A DNA stretch of 26,062 bases from JBJEFI01 sp051873875 (GCA_051873875.1 JBJEFI010000160.1:1-26062); one strand, 5' to 3'; positions 16,955 to 24,213 are shown, numbered from the stretch's first letter. A program made the numbers and translations. Notes: a model not told the origin generated them from the letters alone.

Positions 16955-17094
16955 TGTTTTTACTCCTTACCATTTCATTACTATATATACAGTAAAATGT
17001 ACAACCTCTTCTACATATTGTCCACCTAAAAAACAAATTATATAAGTGATGCTACACTAGCATCTTACTTCTCAATACCGGGGAGGATTTGTTA

Positions 17095-17253
17095 ATGGGA
17101 AAAAAATCGGAGTTCTTTTCAAAACAAAAGCACGATAATCATTTTGATGGTTCGCCTCGGGCAAAGGATTACACAAATCCAAAACGCCCTGATGGAAGTA
17201 TTAATACGCGTCCGCAACAACGAATGCGAGTAGCAAATATTTCAAATGACTAA
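17095..17253 (+). CDS. sspK: Small acid-soluble spore protein K
   Basis: This is a 52-residue basic, hydrophilic protein. Its central and C-terminal part, PRAKDYTNPKRPDGSIN followed by RPQQRMR, matches the conserved core of SspK, a minor SASP made in the forespore under sigma-G in B. subtilis. GGGGAGGATT lies 5-9 nt before ATG. It sits between yfhJ and yfhH, as in B. subtilis. No convincing sigma-G promoter was found; TACACTA at 17053-17059 is only a weak -10 candidate. The next small gene begins 13 nt after its stop and is probably co-transcribed. Confidence 0.9.
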   Translation: MGKKSEFFSKQKHDNHFDGSPRAKDYTNPKRPDGSINTRPQQRMRVANISND

Positions 17254-17266
17254 GAGGTGATCCTTC

Positions 17267-17422
17267 ATGAGTAGAAAACATTTTCAAACCGATCCGAACG
17301 ACAAGCTATTTCACAGCAATTGGACAAGTGCCAAACACTTTAAATCGACTGTAAATGGTCAAACACAACCGACACAATCATTAATTGTGTTGCATAATGA
17401 GACGAAAAAACGTCAATTCTAA
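17267..17422 (+). CDS. YpzG-like small protein, in tandem with sspK
   Basis: This 51-residue hydrophilic protein has GAGGTGAT ahead of its ATG, which overlaps the end of sspK's stop region (13-nt gap). Its middle, KLFHSNWTSAKHFKS then VNGQTQPTQSLIVL, resembles YpzG-like proteins of Bacillales, which have no known function. Size, charge and operon position with sspK suggest a spore-related protein, but that is inference. The family call is from memory of the pattern and could be wrong; the coding call is firm because of the ribosome site and complete frame. Confidence 0.7.
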   Translation: MSRKHFQTDPNDKLFHSNWTSAKHFKSTVNGQTQPTQSLIVLHNETKKRQF

Positions 17423-17455
17423 ACATATATCTAGCAACGCGCAACGCTGGAGATA

Positions 17456-17489
17456 GGGAAGAAAACTAAATTCTTTACGTTTTCTTCCC
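17456..17489 (+). terminator. Hairpin after the sspK gene pair, no T-run
   Basis: A perfect 11-bp stem GGGAAGAAAAC/GTTTTCTTCCC with a 12-nt loop lies 33 nt after the YpzG-like stop. It has no T-run, so it may stabilise the 3' end rather than terminate. A canonical terminator follows at 17515. Confidence 0.45.
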
Positions 17490-17514
17490 GCAATTGAAAT
17501 TAGTTTCTTTTCAT

Positions 17515-17547
17515 AAAAAAGGACCATTTATTCATGGTCCTTTTTTT
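17515..17547. terminator. Bidirectional terminator between the sspK pair and yfhH
   Basis: The stem AAAAAAGGACCAT/ATGGTCCTTTTTT with loop TTATTC overlaps the last codons of yfhH and serves both convergent units. Confidence 0.9.
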
Positions 17548-17857
17548 CCTTTCTTAATAACGCAATTGGAATACCGATTTCTTCTGTTTCTCCATCGCGT
17601 ACTCCCCATGCAAAAACACCGTTCAAATAAGAAATTGTAAAATAGACACCCGGTTGTTCAACTAATTCATAGCGTTGACCAACTTTAAATGATTTTGGAT
17701 CAAACATGTATGATTGAGCCATAGCAATTTTACGCATTAGTACTTCAACCTCATTAACCATCCCCATCTGTTCTGCCTTTCTTGCTTGTTCACGTAAATT
17801 GGCAATTTCTCGAATTAAATGATCATAAGGCATTTCACTATATAATTGCTTCATCAT
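17528..17857 (-). CDS. yfhH: YfhH (DUF1811) small protein
   Basis: The 109-residue soluble protein has an N-terminal helical part (about 1-50, REIANLREQARKAEQMGMVNE) and a beta-rich part (55-95) with the conserved FTISYLNGVFAWG stretch that marks YfhH/DUF1811. The function is unknown. Two adjacent ATG codons follow GGAGGGG; the second (17854) has the better spacing. It lies between sspK and the inserted lactate permease gene; in B. subtilis yfhH is adjacent to recX. Confidence 0.87.
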   Translation of the reverse strand: MMKQLYSEMPYDHLIREIANLREQARKAEQMGMVNEVEVLMRKIAMAQSYMFDPKSFKVGQRYELVEQPGVYFTISYLNGVFAWGVRDGETEEIGIPIALLRKEKKDHE

Positions 17858-17983
17858 TTTTCCCCTCCTCTATTTTCCCTTACTTTTATTTTACAACAGA
17901 AAAACTGTTGGTGGTAATAAATATCTTTCGTAACACCTTTAGGAAGAGGAATAAATTTTCATGCCTATAGCATCCATTCAAAC

Positions 17984-18011
17984 AAAAAAGAGGTCCTCCA
18001 TTGAGAACCTC
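17984..18011 (-). terminator. Lactate permease terminator
   Basis: The stem GAGGT-CTC/GAG-ACCTC has one mismatch and a CATT loop, with T6 following on the minus strand. It lies just after the lctP stop. Confidence 0.75.
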
Positions 18012-18018
18012 CTGTTTC

Positions 18019-19647
18019 TTACTTCATGATAAAGTAAGCTAAAATTAAACCGATGATACCAGAACCAATTACATAAATTAAGTTTGGTACTAATGTAAAG
18101 CGAATAACTTCGCCCTCTTTACCATTTTCATTTACAACCGCTGAAGCTGCTACTACGTTTGATACACAAATCATGTTACCAGCTGCCGCACCCATTACTT
18201 GTAGGGCTACGATTAATGTTGGTGAGAATGTGTTCGCAACAGCTACGCTCTCTTGGAATTGAGAGAACATCATGTTTGAGAATGTTGCTGAACCTGATAC
18301 GAATGCACCTAATGTACCGATAACTGGTGCTACGATTGGCCATGCTGGACCTGCATAAGCAGAAGCTAAGCTAGCTAATTCCATTGGCATTGAATCTAAT
18401 CCTAATGCATTTACATGAGAATTTAAGAAAATTTGTACCATTGGAATACAAGTACCTAAAGCAATTGCTGTACCAATTAATGAAGCACCTGATTCTTTAA
18501 ATGCTTGTTTAACAGCTGAACCAGACATTTTGTGTAAGAAGATTGTAATCACAACAACGATTAAGAATACAATACCTGGTGAGTATAAATAATCGAAATT
18601 GAAATTAATACCTGTACCTAAAATATCTTTTACTGAGAATAATACACCTTTTAACCATGTTTGTAATGGTGTAATAACACGAGTTAGTACTAAAATACCT
18701 GCTAATAATACGTATGGTAACCATGCTACGATTGGTGAAATATTAGGTGTGTTGTCTTCTTCTTCTGCATCTGCTTTTGCAACAACATCACTTAACGCAC
18801 CTCTCCAAGCTTCACCTTTTGGTAATAAGAAACCTTTTTTAGAAGCAAAAATTGTAATTGCTAAACCAATTGCTGCACCAATTAATGATGGGAATTCATA
18901 TCCAACAAAGTTAGAAATGATGAATGCTGGTACTGTAAATGATAAACCTGCGAAGATTGCAAATTTCCACATTGCTAAACCTGGTTTCCATGATTTTTCT
19001 TTTCCAAAGAAACGAGTTAATAATAATACTAAAATAAATGGAATAAATGTTCCTAAGAATAAATCGATACGAGAAATTTGTGCACCAACTTGTTGTAAGA
19101 AGTCAGGGTTTGCTGCTAAATATTCTGCCCCTACTCCATTCCCTACACCAAAGTTTAATGGTGTACCAACCGCTGCGAATGGTACTGGCGTACTGTTGGC
19201 GATTAATGCTAAGATTACTGCCGCAAGTGATGGGAATCCAACTGCAACTAATAATGGAGCCGCAATAGCTGCTGGTGTACCGAATCCTGCCGCACCCTCA
19301 ATGAATGCGCCGAATAAGAAAGCGATGATAATTACTTGAACACGCATATCTTCAGAGATACCCATGAAGCCACGACGAATTGTTTTCATCGCACCACTAT
19401 TTTGTAGCGTATTTAATAGTAAAATCGCTCCAAAAATAATATATAATACCGTTACTGTTTTTAATAAACCTTCAATCGTTGACGCTGCTATGTTCACAAA
19501 TGGCATTTTCCAAACGAAAAATGCAAGAACTGCAACAACTCCATAACTAAGTGGCATTGCTGTTGTAGCAGGTAAACGTAAGATAACTAAGAAAACTAAT
19601 ACTGCTAAAACAGGCATAAGTGCCGTTAGTAATTGTAAGAAATCCAC
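18019..19647 (-). CDS. lctP: L-lactate permease (LctP family)
   Basis: The 542-residue polytopic membrane protein has about 12-14 spans and the family hallmarks GAFIEGAAGFGTPAAIAAPLL (about 113-133) and GPAWPIVAPVIGTLGAFVSGS (about 428-448). A long, partly charged loop lies near 285-300. It is expected to import or exchange L-lactate (and glycolate) with protons. Translation starts at GTG with AGAGGG about 9 nt upstream. It stands alone between terminators and separates recX from yfhH, which are neighbours in B. subtilis. A cre-like sequence about 115 nt upstream suggests CcpA control. No ldh or lutABC genes are adjacent. Confidence 0.95.
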   Translation of the reverse strand: MDFLQLLTALMPVLAVLVFLVILRLPATTAMPLSYGVVAVLAFFVWKMPFVNIAASTIEGLLKTVTVLYIIFGAILLLNTLQNSGAMKTIRRGFMGISEDMRVQVIIIAFLFGAFIEGAAGFGTPAAIAAPLLVAVGFPSLAAVILALIANSTPVPFAAVGTPLNFGVGNGVGAEYLAANPDFLQQVGAQISRIDLFLGTFIPFILVLLLTRFFGKEKSWKPGLAMWKFAIFAGLSFTVPAFIISNFVGYEFPSLIGAAIGLAITIFASKKGFLLPKGEAWRGALSDVVAKADAEEEDNTPNISPIVAWLPYVLLAGILVLTRVITPLQTWLKGVLFSVKDILGTGINFNFDYLYSPGIVFLIVVVITIFLHKMSGSAVKQAFKESGASLIGTAIALGTCIPMVQIFLNSHVNALGLDSMPMELASLASAYAGPAWPIVAPVIGTLGAFVSGSATFSNMMFSQFQESVAVANTFSPTLIVALQVMGAAAGNMICVSNVVAASAVVNENGKEGEVIRFTLVPNLIYVIGSGIIGLILAYFIMK

Positions 19648-19760
19648 GTCTTTTCCCTCTTTCTTTATCTATATAATTTATATTTTTTACACACAAAGAC
19701 TATTATATAAGTATAATACCCTTTAAATCCAACGATTATTTGTCAAAAAAAAGAAGAAAA

Positions 19761-19774
19761 ATAAAGCGGTTACA
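19761..19774. promoter_or_regulatory. cre-like (CcpA) site upstream of lctP
   Basis: ATAAAGCGGTTACA matches the CcpA consensus TGWAARCGNTNWCA at 12 of 14 positions, failing only at the first two. A TTGACA -35-like element on the minus strand (19746-19741) lies just downstream, but no well-spaced -10 follows it; a perfect TATAAT lies at 19707-19702. A cre upstream of the promoter could activate rather than repress. Confidence 0.4.
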
Positions 19775-19904
19775 GAAGCTGGCGAAAATAGGAATAATCA
19801 AAGGGAGATTAGGAATAAATTATTGGTTGCTAGCTTTCATACATTATTTAAATATAATATAAAGGGGATTATCTTGTACGATTCTTAAGAAAAAGTAATA
19901 AAAA

Positions 19905-19932
19905 TAAAAAACTGTATCAAAGCGATACAGTT
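19905..19932 (-). terminator. recX terminator
   Basis: A perfect 9-bp stem AACTGTATC/GATACAGTT with a 5-nt loop is followed on the minus strand by a T-rich run. It lies 8 nt after the recX stop. Confidence 0.85.
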
Positions 19933-19940
19933 CATGTGCA

Positions 19941-20750
19941 TTATTCTTCTCTCATTTCCCCAAGTACAATTTCAATATCCTCCATCTTAAATCCTTTACG
20001 ATAAAGAGCACTTTTCATTTTATTTTCATATTCCCAACCTTCAAATTTTGCATATTTACGATGGTATTTCTCCGCTTGTATCCGTAAGGCATCCAATTCT
20101 TGCTCTCGGTCCCCCTCTAATGTTTCCATCACGATATTAATTGCATCCCATCCAAATCCTTTAGTCATTAAATAGTTTTTCATTTTATTTTCTAACTCTT
20201 TAATCGAGTGCCTTTGAATTCCTTTCGTTTTTTTGCGCAACCATTTTTCAGCATTTTCAACTTGCTTATCAAAAGGATAAAATTGTTCAATGGCATCTTC
20301 AATGATATCATTCGTAACACCTTTTTCCTTTAATTCACTTTTGACAACGGTAGGTCCCTTTAAAGAAATATTGCATTGTGTTCGAACAAATGCATAGGCA
20401 TATTCCTTGTCATCTAAATAGCGCTGTTGTTTTAATGAAGTTAATACTTCTTGAATAATTGGAATACTAACTTCCTTTTCAACTAAGTATGTATATACTT
20501 CTTTTGCCGTTCGCATTTGATAAGATAAATAGTTAATCGCCATCAATGTTGCTTTACGTGTATCTTCATAAAACAATACTTCTGTTAAGAAAAGATCGTC
20601 TAGCTCTTTTCCTTTTCGTAGCTCATATTTAATGAATGTATCTTGGTCAACGGAAAAGGCATATTCTTCTCCTTGACCTTGTCCTTTATCAACATAAATA
20701 TTAAATCGCTCTTTATTTTTCTTTTGAATTTCAATTTTTGTAATGAACAA
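19941..20750 (-). CDS. recX: Recombination regulator RecX
   Basis: RecX binds RecA filaments and modulates their activity. At 269 residues this is the long Bacillales form (three RecX repeats plus an N-terminal domain), close to B. subtilis RecX. Recognisable RecX helices occur near 80-110 (LSYQMRTAKEVYTYL), 115-165 (LDDKEYAYAFV) and 180-260 (GFGWDAINIVMETL; YRKGFKMEDIEIVL). Translation begins at TTG (20750) with GAGGTG 6 nt upstream; no better ATG is available. It is divergent from yfhF with a 40-bp gap, as in B. subtilis. lctP is inserted on its downstream side. Confidence 0.93.
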   Translation of the reverse strand: MFITKIEIQKKNKERFNIYVDKGQGQGEEYAFSVDQDTFIKYELRKGKELDDLFLTEVLFYEDTRKATLMAINYLSYQMRTAKEVYTYLVEKEVSIPIIQEVLTSLKQQRYLDDKEYAYAFVRTQCNISLKGPTVVKSELKEKGVTNDIIEDAIEQFYPFDKQVENAEKWLRKKTKGIQRHSIKELENKMKNYLMTKGFGWDAINIVMETLEGDREQELDALRIQAEKYHRKYAKFEGWEYENKMKSALYRKGFKMEDIEIVLGEMREE

Positions 20751-20793
20751 CTTCTACACCTCATCTATATAGTAATAGAAAGGAAGGGATATG

Positions 20794-21690
20794 ATGAAAA
20801 TCGTTTTGTTTGGAGGCACTGGCTTTATAGGCACTTCTATTCAACAGTTTTTTATCAAAAAAGGCTATGAAATTATTATTGTCACGAGAAAACCTCGTGA
20901 AAGTTCACATAATCAACTCACCTATCTTTGTTGGGATAATATGCTGAAAGAAGAAGCACTTTTAGAAAAAACAGATGTATGGATTAATTTAGCTGGAGAG
21001 TCCATCAATAGTGGACGCTGGACAAAAAAACAAAAAGAAAAAATTATAAATAGCAGGATTTCTACTACAAATAAAATTATAACACTTCTTTCATCATTAC
21101 AGTACCCTCCCTCCTTGTTTATAAATGGAAGTGCAATTGGTTACTACGGAACATCTCTAGAGCATATATTTACAGAGGAAGATACGCACGGAAATGATTT
21201 TTTAGCAAATACAGTTACCACTTGGGAGGAAGCTGCAAACAAAGCAAATCTTCTTCATATTCGAACGTGTTATTTACGTTTTGGCATTGTATTAGGAGAA
21301 GATGGTGGTGCATTGCCACGAATGGTCTTGCCTTATCGCTTTTTTGTGGGCGGAAAGGTTGGTCATGGAAACCAATGGCTCTCATGGATTCATATTGATG
21401 ATATTAATCATTTAATTGAACATATCATTCATACAAAATCATTGGAAGGACCAATCAATGCAGTTGCACCAAACGCGATTACAATGAATGAATTTGGAAA
21501 AACCATTGCCAATGTGATGCACCGTCCTCACTGGTTACCTGTCCCATCTTTTGTACTTCGTCTTTTACTAGGAGAAATGAGCACATTAGTGTTAGATGGG
21601 CAACGTGTTTTGCCAGCAAAGGCCATCGAATCATCTTTCACATTTAAATATCCAAGTTTAAAAGAAGCTCTTCAAGCCATTTTGAACTAA
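20794..21690 (+). CDS. yfhF: YfhF, TIGR01777-type NAD(P)-dependent epimerase
   Basis: The extended short-chain dehydrogenase-like protein has 298 residues, with a Rossmann motif GGTGFIG at the N-terminus (about 7-13). The INLAGESINSGRWT region near 65-78 and SAIGYYG near 110 are typical of the SDR39U1/TIGR01777 group. A C-terminal DUF1731 domain (about 250-298) carries the LLLGEMSTLVLDGQRVLP pattern. The substrate is unknown. Two ATGs follow AAGGAAGGG (20791 and 20794); the second has better spacing. It is divergent from recX, and the amidohydrolase gene follows after 18 nt, so the two are probably co-transcribed. Confidence 0.92.
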   Translation: MKIVLFGGTGFIGTSIQQFFIKKGYEIIIVTRKPRESSHNQLTYLCWDNMLKEEALLEKTDVWINLAGESINSGRWTKKQKEKIINSRISTTNKIITLLSSLQYPPSLFINGSAIGYYGTSLEHIFTEEDTHGNDFLANTVTTWEEAANKANLLHIRTCYLRFGIVLGEDGGALPRMVLPYRFFVGGKVGHGNQWLSWIHIDDINHLIEHIIHTKSLEGPINAVAPNAITMNEFGKTIANVMHRPHWLPVPSFVLRLLLGEMSTLVLDGQRVLPAKAIESSFTFKYPSLKEALQAILN

Positions 21691-21708
21691 AAATGAGGGT
21701 TTATATAG

Positions 21709-22836
21709 ATGAAAACATTATTAACGAATGCAACGGTATACCCAATTACAAGTAATATTATCTATAATGGTTCTATTTTAATTGAAAATGGCATCATTAC
21801 TGCAATTGGACAACAAATTCCTTTGCCTTCCTTACATGATATAAGCGTTATCGATTGTAATGGCCATTTTCTTTTTCCTGGTTTTATCGATGTCCATACC
21901 CACCTTGGTTTATATGACGAAGGAACAGGTTGGGCAGGAAATGATGCCAACGAAACAATGGAAATTATGACACCACACGTTCGAGCACATGACGGGGTGT
22001 ATCCACTAGATATCTCCTTTAAAGAAGCATTAGCTAGTGGAATTACAACTGTTCATATTATGCCTGGAAGTCGCAATGTAATTGGTGGTACAACTTGTAC
22101 AGTAAAAACATTTGGAAAAAACATTTCCAAAATGATTATTGATGAGCCTGCCGGATTAAAGATTGCCCTTGGTGAAAATCCCAAAAAAATTCATTCCCAT
22201 GGCAATAAGGAGTCTATTACGAGAATGGGGATTATGGGCATGTTGCGAGAATTATTTTATGAGGCATTAACGACAAAAGAATACTCTTATCGATTATCAG
22301 CAATTCATAAAGCATTAAATCGAGAAATACCTGTTCGTATTCACGCTCACCGTGCAGATGATATTATTTCTGCCATTCGGTTTGCAGACGAGTTTAACTT
22401 AGATTATCGAATTGAGCATTGTACAGAAGGGCATTTAATCGTCAATGAATTAATTGGAAAAAAGTTAATGGTTTCCGTTGGTCCGACGCTTACTCGTCGT
22501 TCAAAAATAGAGTTAAAAAATAAAACATGGCAAACTTATAAACTACTTAGTGAACATGACATCGAAGTTTCTATTACAACTGACCACCCATACACCCCGA
22601 TTCAATATTTAAATATTTGTGCCTCCATTGCTGTTCGAGAAGGATTACCTGAACAAAAGGCCTTGGAAGGAATAACAATTATCCCTGCACGTAACCTTCG
22701 CCTAGCCCATCGAATCGGCAGCATTGAAATAGGAAAAGATGCCGATTTAGTCCTATGGTCTAAACACCCATTTGAATATTTAGCAAAGCCAATTTTTACA
22801 ATGATTAATGGTGAAATCGTCTATCGAGAAACGTAA
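21709..22836 (+). CDS. Imidazolonepropionase-like amidohydrolase
   Basis: The 375-residue cytoplasmic metalloenzyme of the amidohydrolase superfamily has DVHTH (His63/His65), HAH (His212/His214), EHC (His237) and a catalytic-type Asp292 in TTDHPY. The C-terminal strand GSIEIGKDADLVLW is the family's composite beta-domain signature. The closest named group known to me is imidazolonepropionase and related amidohydrolases, but no hut genes are nearby, so the substrate is unassigned. The start has GAGGG about 11 nt upstream. It lies 18 nt after yfhF and probably shares its transcript. B. subtilis lacks it at this locus. Confidence 0.87.
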   Translation: MKTLLTNATVYPITSNIIYNGSILIENGIITAIGQQIPLPSLHDISVIDCNGHFLFPGFIDVHTHLGLYDEGTGWAGNDANETMEIMTPHVRAHDGVYPLDISFKEALASGITTVHIMPGSRNVIGGTTCTVKTFGKNISKMIIDEPAGLKIALGENPKKIHSHGNKESITRMGIMGMLRELFYEALTTKEYSYRLSAIHKALNREIPVRIHAHRADDIISAIRFADEFNLDYRIEHCTEGHLIVNELIGKKLMVSVGPTLTRRSKIELKNKTWQTYKLLSEHDIEVSITTDHPYTPIQYLNICASIAVREGLPEQKALEGITIIPARNLRLAHRIGSIEIGKDADLVLWSKHPFEYLAKPIFTMINGEIVYRET

Positions 22837-22874
22837 AAAAAGTAATAAAAATTTTTTATTTGTCATCACTTTTT
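22834..22874 (+). terminator. Weak AT-only hairpin after the amidohydrolase gene
   Basis: AAAAAGT pairs with ACTTTTT around an inner AATAAAA/TTTTATT stem. It could serve as a weak terminator for the yfhF-amidohydrolase transcript, but it contains almost no G-C pairs. Confidence 0.3.
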
Positions 22875-22930
22875 AATTAATAGATGCATATATTTATCGT
22901 ATATTCTTATTGCGCATTGCATTTGAATAA

Positions 22931-22939
22931 TGGTATATT
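22931..22939 (+). promoter_or_regulatory. Extended -10 promoter ahead of the structured leader
   Basis: TGGTATATT fits the extended -10 pattern TGnTATAAT with one mismatch; a poor -35 (TTGCGC, 22910-22915) lies 18 nt upstream. The predicted start near 22946 would place the whole structured region in the 5' UTR of the acetyltransferase gene. Confidence 0.45.
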
Positions 22940-22945
22940 TAATTT

Positions 22946-23105
22946 GGTTAATTTTCAAAAAAATTAAACAGTAATTGGGGAAAGGCTTGAAGGTCTTCAC
23001 ATTGCGATGTGAGATAAGCGAATCAGCACCTACCCCGAAATTTTTGGTAACTATAAAAAATTTCGAGGGTGGTTAGGTGACTTTCCTAATGGATACCCTC
23101 GCGTA
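22946..23105 (+). ncRNA. Structured 5' leader of the acetyltransferase gene, family not recognised
   Basis: Several helices follow one another. TTAATTTT/AAAATTAA (22947-22968) comes first. GGGG..AGG (22977-22986) pairs with CCT..CCCC (23029-23035) and encloses CACAT/ATGTG with a TGCG loop (22999-23012). A perfect 10-bp hairpin CGAAATTTTT/AAAAATTTCG follows (23036-23065), overlapping by one or two bases GAGGGT/ACCCTC with an inner TTAGG/CCTAA (23064-23099). The ribosome site lies just after the last helix. This looks like a cis-regulatory RNA or small RNA, but it matches no riboswitch consensus I know. The GAGGGTGG stretch is only superficially like a T-box. Confidence 0.5.
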
Positions 23106-23119
23106 CTGGAGGAGTAAAC

Positions 23120-23680
23120 ATGCTGATAAAAAGAGACCTTCATGATTGTCATGCGCTTTATGATTTAATGATTCATCCTGATGTATATCCATTCGTTCGG
23201 CAAAAAGCAACATCTTATGATGAGTATTTGTTTTTAACAAAACAAACGATGGAAGCGGAAGAAAAAGGAGAAATTATTTCACGGACAATTGTCGATCAAT
23301 GGCTCAATCCAATTGGAACAATTAGCTTATTTGATGTGCAACAAAATGCGGGTTTTTTAGGCACATGGCTAGGAAAAGCCTACCACGGTTTAGGCTATAA
23401 TCGCTTAGCAAAAGAAGCTTTCTTTCATGAACTTTTTTACGAATTAGACATTAATAACATCTTTATGCGTATTCGCAAAGTAAACATCCGCTCTATTAAG
23501 GCTGCGCAAAAATTACCTTATGTAGAATTAGCAGATGACTTAAGTCCTGCATTATACAACCAGATCAATAAAGAAGGCGATTTTTATCACCTTTTCCGAA
23601 TTACAAAAGATTTATATACAATGTATACGTTAAGAGAAAATCCTCAAATTACTTCTAATCAGCATTTATTAGAAGCTTAA
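23120..23680 (+). CDS. GNAT-family N-acetyltransferase (RimJ/RimL-like)
   Basis: This is a 186-residue protein. Its N-terminal part (MLIKRDLHDCHALYDLM) and the central WLGKAYHGLGYNRLAKEAF (about 89-107) correspond to the GNAT acetyl-CoA-binding loop and helix (canonical Q/RxxGxG/A, here YHGLGYN). The IFMRIRKVNIRSIKAAQKL stretch (about 113-131) matches the NxxSxxxxxKxG motif of the ribosomal-protein acetyltransferase-like branch. The substrate is unknown. The ribosome site is GGAGGAG, 7 nt before ATG. It is preceded by the structured leader and followed by its own terminator, so it is probably a single-gene unit controlled through the leader. Confidence 0.85.
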   Translation: MLIKRDLHDCHALYDLMIHPDVYPFVRQKATSYDEYLFLTKQTMEAEEKGEIISRTIVDQWLNPIGTISLFDVQQNAGFLGTWLGKAYHGLGYNRLAKEAFFHELFYELDINNIFMRIRKVNIRSIKAAQKLPYVELADDLSPALYNQINKEGDFYHLFRITKDLYTMYTLRENPQITSNQHLLEA

Positions 23681-23690
23681 TAAAAGCCAT

Positions 23691-23726
23691 AAAGAAGATA
23701 GCAAAAAATTGCTATCTTCTTTTTTA
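23691..23726 (+). terminator. Acetyltransferase terminator
   Basis: The stem AAGAAGATAGCAA/TTGCTATCTTCTT with a short A-rich loop is followed by TTTTTT. Confidence 0.9.
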
Positions 23727-23789
23727 TGTATATCGCTTCCTTTGTTTGGTTACGCTGACAGTATAACGAACTAGGAGGAATTCTTTTCG

Positions 23790-23918
23790 ATGAAAAATAA
23801 AAAACAACGTCAAAGCCATGTAAAACGTAACTTATCCGCTACACAGGAAGTTCTTTATGCACGAGAATTTAAAAGTGCTGATCGCGCCGCTGGTTACAAA
23901 AATCCTGGTATTAGCTAA
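23790..23918 (+). CDS. yfhE: YfhE-family small protein
   Basis: This is a 42-residue basic protein preceded by AGGAGG. The spacing of 11 nt is slightly long but acceptable. The segment LSATQEVLYAREFKSADRAAG (about 15-34) matches the YfhE family of Bacillales, whose function is unknown. Its place beyond yfhF follows B. subtilis order (yfhE-yfhF), although an amidohydrolase and an acetyltransferase gene have been inserted between them. A strong terminator hairpin begins 20 nt after the stop, and the DnaA-box cluster follows. Confidence 0.8.
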   Translation: MKNKKQRQSHVKRNLSATQEVLYAREFKSADRAAGYKNPGIS

Positions 23919-23937
23919 GTGTATTTTATTCTTGTCG

Positions 23938-23972
23938 AAAAATGATAACTTTTATCGAAAGTTGTCATTTTT
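23938..23972 (+). terminator. yfhE terminator
   Basis: A 15-bp stem AAAAATGATAACTTT/AAAGTTGTCATTTTT with one G-T pair and a 5-nt loop ends in a T-run. Its symmetry allows function in both directions. Confidence 0.88.
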
Positions 23973-24002
23973 CATCTTGTTCATTATTTCAATACGCTAC
24001 AG

Positions 24003-24213
24003 TTATCCACAAAATCCCTTTTATTTTTCAAAAATGTTATCCACACTTTTCTTCTCGTTTTTTCGAACCCTTAAAAATACTAAGTTACTTATCTATCATT
24101 CTTTTCTGAATTGTTTATAAAAATGTGGATAATTCAAAATATTTTTGTGGATAGTGTGGATTATTCTGTTAATAATTTTTCAAAATTTTAAGATTATAGC
24201 TTTTTTATCCACA
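24003..24213. other. DnaA-box cluster (six boxes, four perfect)
   Basis: Perfect DnaA boxes TTATCCACA lie at 24003-24011, 24037-24045 and 24205-24213 (plus strand) and at 24124-24132 (minus). One-mismatch boxes CTATCCACA (24146-24154) and TAATCCACA (24155-24163), both minus, abut each other head to tail. The gene-free stretch between the yfhE terminator and 24360 is otherwise very AT-rich, especially 24164-24204. DnaA is the replication initiator. No dnaA, dnaN or rep gene is in the window, so this is more likely a DnaA-titrating or regulatory cluster, of the kind known in B. subtilis outside oriC, than the main origin. Confidence 0.8.

Noticed and set aside
17034..17059. Possible sigma-G promoter for sspK (TACACTA at 17053-17059)
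   Set aside because: The -10 match is only 5 of 7 and no acceptable -35 lies at 17-18 nt; not strong enough to list as a feature.
18599..19339. 246-codon open frame on plus, antisense to lctP
   Set aside because: Low-complexity Asn/Ala/Pro/Lys-rich shadow of the lactate permease gene, with no family resemblance and no ribosome site.
23064..23099. T-box-like AGGGTGG in the acetyltransferase leader
   Set aside because: The T-box core continues NACCGCG and needs a following terminator/antiterminator; here it continues TTAGGTG and the helix is a simple hairpin. The downstream gene is not an aminoacyl-tRNA synthetase or amino-acid gene.
23857..24120. 87-codon open frame over the yfhE end and the DnaA-box region
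   Set aside because: It starts inside yfhE in another frame, runs through the terminator hairpin and two DnaA boxes, and encodes a Phe/Ser/Lys/Ile-rich product typical of translated AT-rich spacer.
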